Below, in pieces: positions 31,569 to 43,800 of a stretch of 64,000 nucleotides of DNA. The number at the start of each line of letters is the position of its first letter. The stretch's first letter is position 1. The notes under the pieces are model-generated. The model was not told the DNA's origin. It was given only the letters and a program-made list of their open reading frames with translations, and did not search any database. Source of the DNA: Nipponacmea schrenckii. Its lineage: Eukaryota; Mollusca; Gastropoda; Lottiidae. The stretch covers positions 20,271,769-20,335,768 of the forward strand of contig JAUJPP010000007.1 in assembly GCA_030562195.1 (NCBI GenBank). The letters are read 5' to 3'. The position numbers and the translations under genes are program-made.

Positions 31569-34500
31569 TTACCAATCGAAACCAAAATATACGGCAGTAA
31601 AAACAGCTCCAATTACTACAATTACAGTTAATAAACCCATAAACACCACAACATCTCTCAAGGCAGAGCCTTTGTGTATCACCAATTCTTTAACATGTAC
31701 TCTTTTATAATTCTGAAAGATATACATAAATTCAAGGGTGTATAAGGACAACTGTTAGATATTTAACATATTTCAAAAGGGAGTTTCAGTGCATTTCAAG
31801 GATTGATCCATTATTCGGGTTATATTTGTCTTTGTCTCTTTTACTTGTCAAAAAAAAACAACAAAAAAAACTAAACCCTAATCGAAAAACACAGTTTTTT
31901 TTTGCTTCATTCAACATTCAAACCTACGTGAACTTTTCACTAACAATTAACCCTTTCAACTTAAAAGTTTTAAGATGTCAAAAAGTACATTTCAGTCATA
32001 TGGTCAACTATTAATCTCTATGATTCAAATTAGCCCTTGCTTGTCTTCCAGATTTCAAATTGTCTCTTGAGTCACTCAAATTACAAAATATCTAACTCTA
32101 GTCCTTCAGATTACAAATTATCTCTCTTTATTCTCCTAGATTACAAATCATCTCCCTTTAGTCTCCCAGTTACACATATCTCTCCTGATTAAAAACTATT
32201 TCTCTTTCGCCTCTAAGATAATAAATCATCTCCTATATTACAAATTATCTCCCAGATTACAAATATCTCTTAAGTCCTCCAGATTACAAACTATTTCTCT
32301 TCAGTCCCCAGATGACAAATTATCTCCCTTTAGTCTCCCAGATTACAAACTATCTCTTAAGTCCTCTAGATTACAAACTATTTCTCTTCAGTCCCCAGAT
32401 TACAAATTATCTCCCTTTAGTCTCCCAGATTACAAACTATTTCTCTTTAGTCCCCAGATTATAAATTATCTCCCTTTAGTCTCCCAGATTACAAACTATT
32501 TCTCCCATAATACTGCAGCAGTATAGTTTTATATTATACAAGAGAAGGAAAAAAATACCTTAGGATAAGCATAAACAGGAAGTAATTGCTTGGAAATGAC
32601 CGGATATGCTGGTATGCGACTGGGTAAATATTTATACCTTGTTAACCGTCGATCAACTTCTTCCATTGAGTTGGAGTCTTCTGAACCTTCAAAAGAGAAA
32701 TAATATAGCCTTCACTTATGCTAATGCATAAATACATTTTCTTTTACCATCCATGAGTTTTTTTTTATTGTGTAGCTATGAATTAATTTTAGATTAATTT
32801 AGTTTCCCTATCAATTTTCTCGACATTTTTATGATGTGCGGAACCATTACCATATTACATTTTGAATGACTCAAAATACACATATTAGTAAAATGTTGCT
32901 TCATATAAAGGTTTAATTCGTCAGTCACTAAGCAAGATGCGAAAACAAGACTGGATGACCCAACCTCGATCCCATTCAATGTCCTTCGAGGTTCTGACTG
33001 GTTACCATAACAAATGACATGGCATAAATGAAACAAAATGATTTTAATGGTTCTTATTTCACCTTTAAGACCTGTAATTTGATTGATATATAGAAACATA
33101 CATGTATCTCTCCTTTCACCGGTTGAGTTTACACGACTAGACGATGACGATTGTGATGACGAAGATGATGATCTGGAACTACATTCTTCAGGAACAGTAT
33201 CTGGTATTTGGCGTTCTGATACATTGTCTAATATTGAAAATATCGAGGCTGGTGCATCATAGTATGATTCTAAAAACATCAGAAAGTATTATTTAGCAAG
33301 AAGTTAACTGAAAGGCACGATCGATGTGTTTTTTCATTTGTTATACGGATTATGGAGAACGGTTTTAGAGGCTTGTGATGGTTTTTGAAACTCCATCACT
33401 TATAATTTTTCCACAATTTCTCGACAAACACTGCCAGGGAAAAGTGTCATTTGATGTTATCCAATCTCCTCTTCCAAATTAACCGATTTGGGCTTGTACT
33501 CTTACAAAACTACGTGTCGTAGAAATAACAGATCTTGCCATTGTATCATATTATGTATCAAAATGGGAACTGAATCCTATTATATCAGTGATGTCTACAC
33601 GTCTGTTTCTAGAAAGATCAGCAATAAATCACAATTATTATCTACAGTCACTTAAAATATTTATAAAATACTAGATAATAGTAATACATTTATAGATAAC
33701 AAATATTCTAGCTAAAATTTTCACTTAAAACTTGTTTAACACAAAATAATATGTATATTACATTTTTAAAGATGTGATAGGTATCATGTTGTATTAATAT
33801 TATTGATCACTGATCTGATGTATTGGTGATGCAAATTAGAATGAGATGAGACATAAAAAAAAGTATGATTATTATTTGACCGAAGGGAAAAGCTGAAAAC
33901 TGACACATTACTCAAAAATACTGAATCCGTAATCGATCAGCTTGAATAATCTAACATAGCAATGTCCGTGTAAGAAATTTGACCGAAAGGAAAAGCTGAA
34001 AACTGAAACTGACACATTACTCAAAAATACTGAATCCGTAATCGATGAGCTTAAAATATTTGACATAGCACTGCCCGTGTAAAAATTTGAAATATGAAAT
34101 AACTGTCATAATTCTTGTCAATTGTAAGGTAAAGACAGAATACCTTGAACTGCCTCTGGCTGAAAACTGTCATTCAAATAGAATAGTTGTTAAACAGGTT
34201 TTATTGTTTTCTTACATCAATATTGTTCTACAGAAAGTCTTAGATTTGTTGAATAATTCTTAGTCTTTTTGTCAATTAATTAGAATTCCTCGTTTTATAG
34301 TTAATTGCTCAATATTTATTTAAAACAAAAACACTTCAAAATTAAAAACTAAGTTACAAAGATAAGCCTACTATATTGTCAATATGAGCCTTTGCCTCCA
34401 AATTACAACCAAAGTGTTTTTCCGCTTTGGAATTAATAGAGTAAAACTTTTTCAAAAATATATATACTATGTACATGTTTTATGAACGAATTATCATTCC

Positions 34501-34710
34501 TTTAGTTCTAAACTGGTTTTAGTCTTATTTATTTTTAAAAAGTATAGATCCAAAATCAGTTATAGTTACAGTACAAATATCAAACGTAGGCCTATCCAAT
34601 ATATGAAATCGTATTATCCAAAGAAGAATATCTAAATAGCACTTAGTACAACATAAAATATTGGTTTAAAATGGCTTACCGCTCGGTGCCTTGCCTGCAC
34701 TGTCTACCAT
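31569..34710 (-). CDS. Small Ser-rich tail-anchored membrane protein, four exons
   Basis: Four exons join in frame on the minus strand: 34710-34680, 33269-33102, 32686-32559 and 31712-31569. Donors are GTAAGC, GTATGT and GTATTT. Phases are 1, 1 and 0, and all match. The product is 156 residues. The N-terminal part is hydrophilic (MVDSAGKAPSESYYDAPAS), followed by an acidic stretch and a Ser tract at 41-55. Residues 85-105 are Pro/Tyr-rich. A single hydrophobic helix at about 129-151 (VVVFMGLLTVIVVIGAVFTA) is followed only by YFGFDW. This is the layout of a C-terminally anchored protein with its bulk in the cytosol. There is no signal peptide. I do not recognise the family. The GTATGT donor of exon 2 follows a T and is the weakest join. 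The neighbouring MTCH2 product inserts such proteins, but the sequence does not show which membrane this one enters. Confidence 0.75.
32036..32505. repeat. Degenerate ~30-bp tandem repeat in intron 3
   Basis: Imperfect units of about 28-33 bp with TCTCCCAGATTACAAA and TATCTCCCTTTAGTC. Spacing and sequence drift strongly toward the left. It lies inside the intron between 32558 and 31713 of the tail-anchored protein gene. Confidence 0.75.
33876..34090. repeat. Two-copy ~100-bp tandem duplication in intron 1
   Basis: The block starting TTTGACCGAAGGGAAAAGC and containing CTCAAAAATACTGAATCCG, ATCGAT and GTGTAA occurs twice in direct orientation, starting near 33876 and 33977. The second copy has an added AACTGA and several substitutions. 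Confidence 0.85.
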
Positions 34711-37700
34711 TGTTTCATCTGATCACTGATTGTCCACTCCGAGAGGGCTGTTTATTTATTTGTATATATTGGTGTATAATTATAAGATATATCTATATAA
34801 ACCTGTCTAAATTGACATATTACATGGTCATGATACAAATATAGATGACTTGTAAGACAAGGGGTAACGCAAGTAATGTCTGTGTATGTCTCGCGACATT
34901 ACATGAAATCTCTTGTATCTAATTAACTAATTGGTTGTTTGATTGTAGGGTTAAGTAATTATTGTCTGATCCACTATAAGCTATAAATGTCCTGACTGGT
35001 AAAGAGTTCAATTTCCTAGAAACTACATAGCTGGCTTCCTGGCAATAAACCCTAAATATTTATTTTTTTCTAGTTAAAATCTACTTGTTATCCCTATTTT
35101 TTTGGCAATATCAAACCACAAGAAAAAGTATTGCAATTTAAAAAAAAATATGGAAAGGATACAGTAATTAACACATAGTGATATTTAAAACGGCCTCATA
35201 ACCATCAATAATAGGAAAATTCTTGCAAACCATTTCTATAACTTTATCAAAGTGTGTTTGTGTGATTTTAACAAGGCATTTGATTGGATTTACTTAACGA
35301 GATTGTATATATAAATTTCATCATTCTTGAATATCCTAAATAGACTTAGATCATAAAATATTTTAACTTTCCTAAGAATCTACAATCTGGGAGGTCTAGA
35401 TAATACTTTGATTGTGCTGTATCATTAATTATAACAGAGAAGTATCATTTGGCGCCTTGTTCATTCAATCTAGTTTAACGGTCTATATGGAAAGATTTTC
35501 GTGTAATAATAATATCAAAGTAATGTAGTCGTCTAATTATTTACCTAAGAACTGATCACACTTTATATTCTCATTTCGAAATGGTGAAAAGCCACGAAAA
35601 TATGCTTCACACCCCAATCTCATCCATACCCTTACTTGCTAAAACTTCGTTTCTGAATAATATGGTAGGCTATAAATTCTCCTTTGGCTACCATCAATCT
35701 GGCACCCTTCATCCTCCACTTCAGACAAGGTCAGATTGGTTGGTTATCTTAATTATTCTAAAACAAGATATTTATCTCTGGCTACTGACCATTAGAAATT
35801 ATTTCAATGATAAAAACAAGACATTATCCACCACTCCTCAAAATATTTCCATCAACAGACATTAATCAGTTTGAAATAAGTGGGTATTTAGAATTATGAC
35901 CTTGTGGACTATGGCATCAGTTATCATAAAGGAGTAGAATCGCCTATTATTCCGAAAATTATAAGATATCACTAAAATGTTGAAACAGCAACAAAAGAGC
36001 TTAGACAAAAACCATGTTCCACTGTACGATTTTTATAACATATTGAAGTAAGATGTTCATACTGAAATGATATGGTATTATACATTCAGCTCTTTCAAAC
36101 GTGAAAGGAAATATTCAAATTATGAAATTTTTATTAAATTATAATCTCTTTAATGAAATTGTCGTGTGTAAGATTGAGAATCAATGTCCAATAAAATCAA
36201 AGCAGAAAATGAAAAATATCTTTTCAGAGGTCGAACCAAAAAACATGGTACACCATATTCAAGTATTATGTTTTATGTTGATTTCTTCAAGGTTCTTTAG
36301 CAAGGAATTTGGTTCCACGGCCGCCCTCTGGCAATATGTCCAGTTAAATTCCATGGAATGAACAAATAAATGTTTTAATCAGCATCTTTTTGACATAAAA
36401 CATTGTGCCAGTAGGCAGATTGACCAGGAAGGTAAAACCAAGAGTTATGGCAATCTAAATTGGTATGAAAACAAACATCATTTACATTCTACCTTTTGTT
36501 TTGTTTATATTCCTAATGCCTTCTTAATGACTTTTATACAAAATTCTTCAACTGTTCTTCTAGAGATTTTACATCAGACTAAAGTAAAGTGAAATAGTTG
36601 CAGTGTGTGGTACTTATCTTCAAAATGGGGTATTTGTTGATGTTTATATGTAAAGAAAACGAAAGAATGAAGGATAATGTTTTGAGAAGAGACAAGATCT
36701 ATAAATCTACTCAAATACATTTACTCTTGTTTTATTGTTCTTTAGTCAAATCTCTTTGATAATTGATAATAAAATAATTATCCGGGCACAGCTTTTTCAA
36801 CCAGGGGTTCTGTTGATTCCGCACCTTGCCAACTTTTGTGTGTCCAATAAATAGGCCCTATAATCAAATGTAATGTTTCCATACCATTGCATCCATACTA
36901 GCTTATAGAAGTTGAGACGAGACGCAAGCAAGCGTGATGAACTATCTCGTCTTTAATATAAACTTCATTGAATTGAACTATATAAACGGATTTCGGAAGT
37001 CTTGTAAAAAAAAAACATCCAAATATGTTGAATAAAGTTTACCACCTTACTACTATTTAGTATTAAATATTATTAAAATTTTCATCTGCCGGAACTAAAG
37101 CAATCAGAATATAAAATAAAATGGATGAATTGTACAGAACATCATGAATCACGACTTTGTTGTAGATTAAAAAAACAAAAAAAAAACAATGAAAATCACA
37201 GACCATTTCGGACTATATGTGACTGAGTTCATTTTAAAGTTACATCATGTCAGATTTATCTACAGTAGAAGAAAATAAAGATTGAAATGATTATATAAAG
37301 TTAATTGAAGAAGAGTTTTAATGGGGATATAATGGGTATATTATAGTTCTTGAAGAATATTTGTTATAATAAAAGATGAGGGCTGAAAGAAATGGAGATG
37401 TCAGATTAATTAAAGGCAAACAGATATATTTCATAATTAATGATATCATATGTCTTAAAGGTGGCGTTAACCCTACTTTCATTTTTAACTACTGCAAGAC
37501 CAGAACTTAGTGGTACAATTGAATTTGAATTTCAATAATCGACAAATTTGTTTATATGTAATATCATGTTTCCAATGACCGACAGAGTTTCCATTTGATT
37601 CAAAGGCATTGATGTCATCAATCCGCCACTTCCGGAATAAATGGTGTAACAAATCGCGTTAGTGTCAGAGACTACGACAACGGACATGATCCAAACTCAA

Positions 37701-39777
37701 ATGCGTTGGTAGCTAAAAAAACAGGAAATGTTATATAATATAATAATGGCGTTCTTCATCCAACTTTTCTACAATAGATATGGTAAGAATAGAAAGTATT
37801 GGCACAGGGTGAATTCAATACTAGACTTGACTTTACCTTTATTACAGATATCAGAAAACCAAGTGATATTTTATATTTTATTGTCTTAAACTCCCATATC
37901 ATTAATAAAATATGCCAAGTAAGATTTTTGTCCTTTCCTGATATGATTTTAATGAACATGTTGTAGAAAAGAAACATTCTCGAGATAGCTGTGTCAGAAG
38001 CATACAATTTAACAGTTAAAAATGAGAGCCAGATTGTATTTGAAATATAAATTTTTTGGCCATTTTGTGTTTATGATAAATAATGTGATCTTATCTTGCT
38101 CATATTCACATTCCTACATTAGTATATGGTTAAGGTCGATCCCAGGCGATCCTAGCTTCTCATCGCATCAGTCGCAGTGAATTTCAGTTGCCGCTAGTTT
38201 TCGTTACGATGAATCTGTTCAAACGCTTTGAATAGTTAGTCTACCTGAGCCACGTTTATATGATAAAGTGAGTCTACGTTATAGAAGGGTTTGTGGTTAG
38301 CTGATGACCAGGTATTCCAGATATACACTGAATTGTATGATCAATTGTCTATGCTTAATTAATAATTTCTTGTTTAATATTTTACAAGACCACAAGTCCG
38401 ACCTGGGACTAACTGGTTGGCGACAGTCTCATAACTTAATGAGTCACACTGAAAAGACCGATAAATTTAAATCGTTTCAATATTGGAAAATATGCGCAAA
38501 TATTTCATGATACATTGCGATTAATTTTTAGCAGTAATTCATCATTTTATAGTGTAGTAGAGAATATGGCATTGAACGTTGCATGAGAAATACAATATTT
38601 TACTGATGTGTTTACAGATAGCAATGTTATCGAAGAAAAAGAACAATAAATACAATAGAACAATATCACTATCATTTAGAGAATCTAAAACTCAGTTGAA
38701 ATTACTATCAAATGTTACATTTAGAAACGGAGGCACCCAAGAGATATCTTAATGATATGGCATGATATATGACTCTAGCATCCATCTATCATTTCCTTCC
38801 TAAATAAACCGGCATTCCTCCAGTATTTCCTTACAATTAATAAAACATAACATAGTGGTATATTTATCTCATCCAATTTCATCCTTTACTATTTCAATTC
38901 AACAGGAAAAACTCCCGTAGGATTGAAGTTTATTGAGGCTCCAAATCACTTTTTCTCATGGCACTTTCCAACAATTCAACACATTTAATCCAATCGTAGA
39001 TTGTTTTTCTAAAAATAAATTCAATTTAATTGAAGTGAATTTTCATCATCATTGGTTTTACATCAATAAAAGAAAGAAGACTATGGGGTAATAGACATTT
39101 GATTAATTTAAAGTATAATTTAAATGTCAAGAGAATAGTTAATAATAAGAATCAATAGAAAGACATAACATTTGAAAACCATTTCCATGTTAACTTGCCT
39201 AATCATTGCTTTTCAACTCCAATAAACCTTATCGAGCTGTAGTATTTACATTAACCTGAACTCATTCCCATATTTATTTGTTTGAAAAATGGTATTATTT
39301 GAATTTGCAATACGGCACAGGTGAATCATTTCATGTTTATCAATAAAGGAAACGGTGTTGAAGCACATACTCTTAGGTTCATTTTTGTCCTTCAAACAAC
39401 AATATAAAAAACTTCTTCAAAGTTTTTAAATGTTAATTTACATGTAATTCTACTGAAGTTTTATGGCAATATTCATTGTGACTCTGTAGGCGTGTTATTT
39501 ATATGCATAGTATGACTGTAAAGGCTGAGTCTCCTGTAAAAGGTTGATGGCGGTGGCGGTAAAACGCGGGGAAATAAGACGATATTTAATTGGTTAACTT
39601 GAGGCCCGCATAGCGGATTCCAATTGGTTGATATTTATCCGGTGTTAGCTTTTATAGAAAGGCTAATAATAAACGGCACCGTCTACCGTTCACTGTTATG
39701 CCTGTTATAAACATGCTTAAAAGGTCACTTTTAGCTTCTTTATAACAGCAATTTCACTGGATTGGGTGGTAAACGCT
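34711..39777. other. Spacer with promoter-like patches but no confident gene
   Basis: Short open frames (for example 35581-35865 and 36101-36361) show no family features or exon boundaries. Less AT-rich patches occur near 37560-37700, 38130-38220 and 39480-39680. They could be 5' exons or promoters of a gene extending to the right, but I cannot tie them to coding sequence. Confidence 0.4.
37600..37640. promoter_or_regulatory. Candidate promoter patch with ETS-like and palindromic sites
   Basis: The perfect 15-base palindrome ATTGATGTCATCAAT (37608-37622) abuts TCCGCCACTTCCGG (37622-37635). The reverse complement of the latter, CCGGAAGTGGCGGA, matches the GABP/ETS consensus common in animal promoters. 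No gene start could be assigned. Confidence 0.3.
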
Positions 39778-40805
39778 ACAACATTCAACACTTACAACAA
39801 CATTCATTTATTGTTTGTAAAAGGGTTTCTTACAAATTTCATTTGACGGTTGCAAAGGCTTTACTTACAAATTTCATTGGACGGTTGCTAAGGCTTTACT
39901 TACAAATTTCATTGGACGGTTGCAAAGATTTTACTTACAACATTCATTGGATGGTTGGAAAGGCTTTACTTACAACATTCATTGGATGGTTGCAAAGGCT
40001 TTACTTACAATTTTCATTGGACGGTTGCAAAGGCTTTACTTACAAATTCTATTGGACGGTTGCTAAGGCTTTACTTAAAACGTTCATTGGATGGTTGTAA
40101 AAGGGCTTCTTACAAATTTCATTGGACGGTTGCAAAGGCTTTACTTACAATTTTCATTGGACGGTTGCAAAGGCTTTACTTACAAATTTCATTGGACGGT
40201 TGCAAAGATTTTACTTTTTACAATATTCATTGGATGGTTGGAAAGGCTTTACTTACAACATTCATTGGACGGTTGCAAAGGCTTAACTTACAACATTCAT
40301 TGGATGGTTGGAAAGGCTTTACTTACAACATTCATTGGATGGTTGCAAAGGCTTTACTTACAATTTTCATTGGACGGTTGCAAAGGCTTTACATACAAAT
40401 TTCATTGGACGGTTGCAAAGGCTTTACTTACAATTTTCATTGGACGGTTGCAAAGATTTTACTTTTTACAATATTCATTGGATGGTTGGAAAGGCTTTAC
40501 TTACAACATTCATTGGACGGTTGCAAAGGCTTAACTTACAACATTCATTGGATGGTTGGAAAGGCTTTACTTACAACATTCACTGGATGGTTGCAAAGGC
40601 TTTACTTACAATTTTCATTGGACGGTTGCAAAGGCTTTACTTACAAATTTCATTGGACGGTTGCAAAGATTTTACTTTTTACAATATTCATTGGATGGTT
40701 GGAAAGGCTTTACTTACAACATTCATTGGATGGTCGGAAAGGCTTTACTTACAACATTCATTTGGTGGACGTAAAGGCTTTAATTACAAACATTCATTGA
40801 ACTGA
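39778..40805. repeat. 35-bp minisatellite, about 29 units
   Basis: Tandem units CATTGGACGGTTGCAAAGG plus CTTTACTTACAATTTT, period 35 bp. A variant form with extra T's (AGATTTTACTTTTTACAATATT) recurs near 40206, 40454 and 40668, which shows higher-order structure. The unit has no stop codon in any plus-strand frame, so the array is open in all three frames (longest 281 residues). The period is not a multiple of three and flanks show no splice or start context, so translation is doubtful. Confidence 0.9.
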
Positions 40806-43800
40806 TTTAAAGGTTTCACTTACAACGTACATTTGATTGATTTAAAGGCTATATTTAACTACGTAATATTCATTTTAAATAAAATAACTTGCACCAAATG
40901 TTTTCTCTGTGACAGTTAAGCATATCCTAGTAATATTTTGATCTTAAATTTGATGACACTTGCCTAAAACTTTTTAATTAAAAACAATCTGTTTTATCAA
41001 CAGAAACATAAGAAATTCATATTTTAATATCATTGCATATCTGTGGATTATCATTTCCTTTCAACTTTCATCTATTTTTATATCATCGATATGCTTAATT
41101 AATTTTAATGTTAATAACCTTCTGTTAGGCTTCATAAAGTTCTTTTTGTGTGTTTCATTTTGGATGTTAGAATCTCAATGTTCCGTGGAATTATAATAAA
41201 AAGTAAATAGAAAATATAATATAGAGTAGAGACAGGTGTATGCTTCAGGCTGTTGATTTTTAGTCTGGTTCATAGTCACTAGTCTTTAACAACAGGAAGA
41301 CCTACACCTCGTTTCAAATCTGATCTTTTGATGTCTGTTATAGAACTCACTGTTGCACATGATAAAAGACGTATCCATGGGCAAATACCAATCATGAGAA
41401 GACCACCGATGCATTAGCGTCCGTTAATTTTTATTTAATTTAAAGCTGGCTTGAAGACAATTAATTCGGTTATGCTTTTTCTTTTAGAAGACTGTGTAAT
41501 ATGGTTGTTAGGTAGGAATAAGCTTCAGTATAACTCTTCCTACTATACATACCATTAACAGTACCTAAAATGGTGATTAAACCAATCTTTTTAAGAAAGA
41601 GTACTTGTTAAAATCATTCAAAATATATAATGAATTTACAATAAACGTGTTGGTCTAAATCAATCACGTTCCTTTGATCTTTGGTACCCAGTGGTTTCTG
41701 ATTTAGTATATGATTTCTGTTCAGGGTTTAAATGAATCCGTATGATATAACGAGAATAATCCAGACTCTTTCATTTGGCCATTTTAGTTCCAAAGGAAAA
41801 ATCAAAGCGAAATTCTTTATTATTAAATAAGACCTATATAGGATAAAGATTGGGACACAGAAAAGTTTATTTACTTCACTGATTTAGAACGCCAATTAGT
41901 CTGCTAGACTGTTTAATATTCAACTTGTGAAATCTTCAAGCCTTTTACTCAAGCTTACACGATTATGAAATTCCATGGTGGTTTCAAGATGAAAGTTTCT
42001 AGACAGAAGAAATCTGGACAAATCATTATGTAGAATATTAATAGAAGGGTCATTATGGGTCAATTTACTATGAAAACCAGGCGATATTGGATAGGTTATA
42101 GACGGAGTTTACCTGTGCATGTAAACAATACACCAGGCGAAATTATCATTGACAAGAAACAAACTGAGTTCTTACACGATGCTGACTGGTATGATAGTCG
42201 GAAGCTTTTAGCGCGTCATTAGTTTTTACTCTGTCTTGCCTCACTTCACCAAGATAGAATATTGAATGGCTCATGCCGTCGCAAAATAATTACTTCTCAT
42301 CAACCAATAGAACAATACGTTCGTTTTTTAAGTCTCTACCTTTTAAAAGTATGAAGTCGAGAGTGCCAGGTATGAGTTATTTATGTGAAACTAATGTAGA
42401 GGTACTTGTATGATATATAACTCTGTTAACTGACGACTGCAGTCGCTAATCAGTTTTGACATAATCTATAGAATTTATTGTTGGAACAACTGTAACAGGA
42501 ATTTCTTAATTTTATAATTAGCTATTCGGAATAATTTGTTAAGAGCGACAAGCGCGCGTGTGTTTGAAGGCTTAAGCCAAGAAAAGGTGGGGTAAAGAGT
42601 GAAAGTTTGGCAGCTGTCTCCAGGACTATATGAGTTGCAGGATTGGAGTAGAAGCGGAATAAAGTGAAAGTAAATTATTGTTAATATTGGGTTTGGAGAG
42701 AGCAATATGATAAGTGTTAACTGGTATCTAAAGAAATGTTACCTGTATTTAATATCTACAGTTTAGTTATCAAGAGTAAGTAATGTTTATATTTATATAT
42801 GTAATATCTGATAGAGAGGAACTAATGTTAATCCAGGGAATACTCGAGATTTTAACAACACGTGGAATTCTACTATTTCCCGCCTTTATCTTCCTGTTAT
42901 TCCAATCACTGTCCTCTTTACTTCATTTTTCTCTGCTCGTTTTTATGCAATTTTCAACAAGTAAAATAACTTGTTCTGTGAAAACGATTTAATGAAGGTT
43001 TATGATCTAAAAAGTTTCCAGTCTAACCAGCTATTTTCTATAGTTTACAACCGTTTCTTTCTCATTTTCTTTGTGAAGTAAATGTAGGAATTATACTGCG
43101 CCTAGTGCGCTCCATGACGGATTTCATTTTCATGTTGTTCTTTGGTAAGATTTTTTTTTTAATATAACTTTAGGCAGAAAACAAAGTCGTTTGATTTATT
43201 TCTGCTTGAAGCTTGCACATTTAGCTGCAAATGGATTTGATTCACATTGTAACTGTTTTGCTGGAGGCAGGAAACCTGGTTGGGGATTGTTGTTATCAAG
43301 TATATAACCCGTGTCATTGAAATTTTCTTTAAGGATTACTGAGCAATTTTGTCATTAAATTTTATGTTAGATTTTTCTCAGGAACTCTGACAAATGCCTT
43401 TGTTTGATATTTTAGTGGTAAAGATTTGGTTTGATTTCACCTTATCTTTCAAACTAGAAGTGTTTATTGTGTTTTTATTGATGATAGAGTTGTTATTGTT
43501 TGTAATATTGGCTATGGTTTACCATTCTCTTACTTTGTTTTTAACACATCTAGTTCCTCCTTCTGTTTGTAGAATATAAATATTTTACCAGAATATTGGT
43601 AATAAAGATAAATTTCAAAAAAAATAATAATACAATTTAAGGTTTGGTTTGAGTTCATTTTCAGTCAACTTATTGAGAGACCACAAGACTTTATCCCTAC
43701 ATATAGCTGTGGGATGTCAAATTCTATATCTTTGTCTCTATATGGAAAGCATCTTAGGCTCAGAAAGAACTATGGTTAGACCAACAATGAACATTCCTGG

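Noticed and set aside
35581..35865. 94-residue plus-strand frame
   Set aside because: No recognisable domain and no splice or promoter context; composition is typical of random AT-rich frames.
36900..36965. Short inverted repeat AGACGAGA / TCTCGTCT
   Set aside because: The stem is only about eight bases with a loop of about 30 bases; likely chance.
39955..40800. 281-residue open frame on the plus strand
   Set aside because: It lies wholly inside the 35-bp minisatellite. The repeat has no stops in any plus-strand frame, so length is not evidence of coding. No family match and no splice context.
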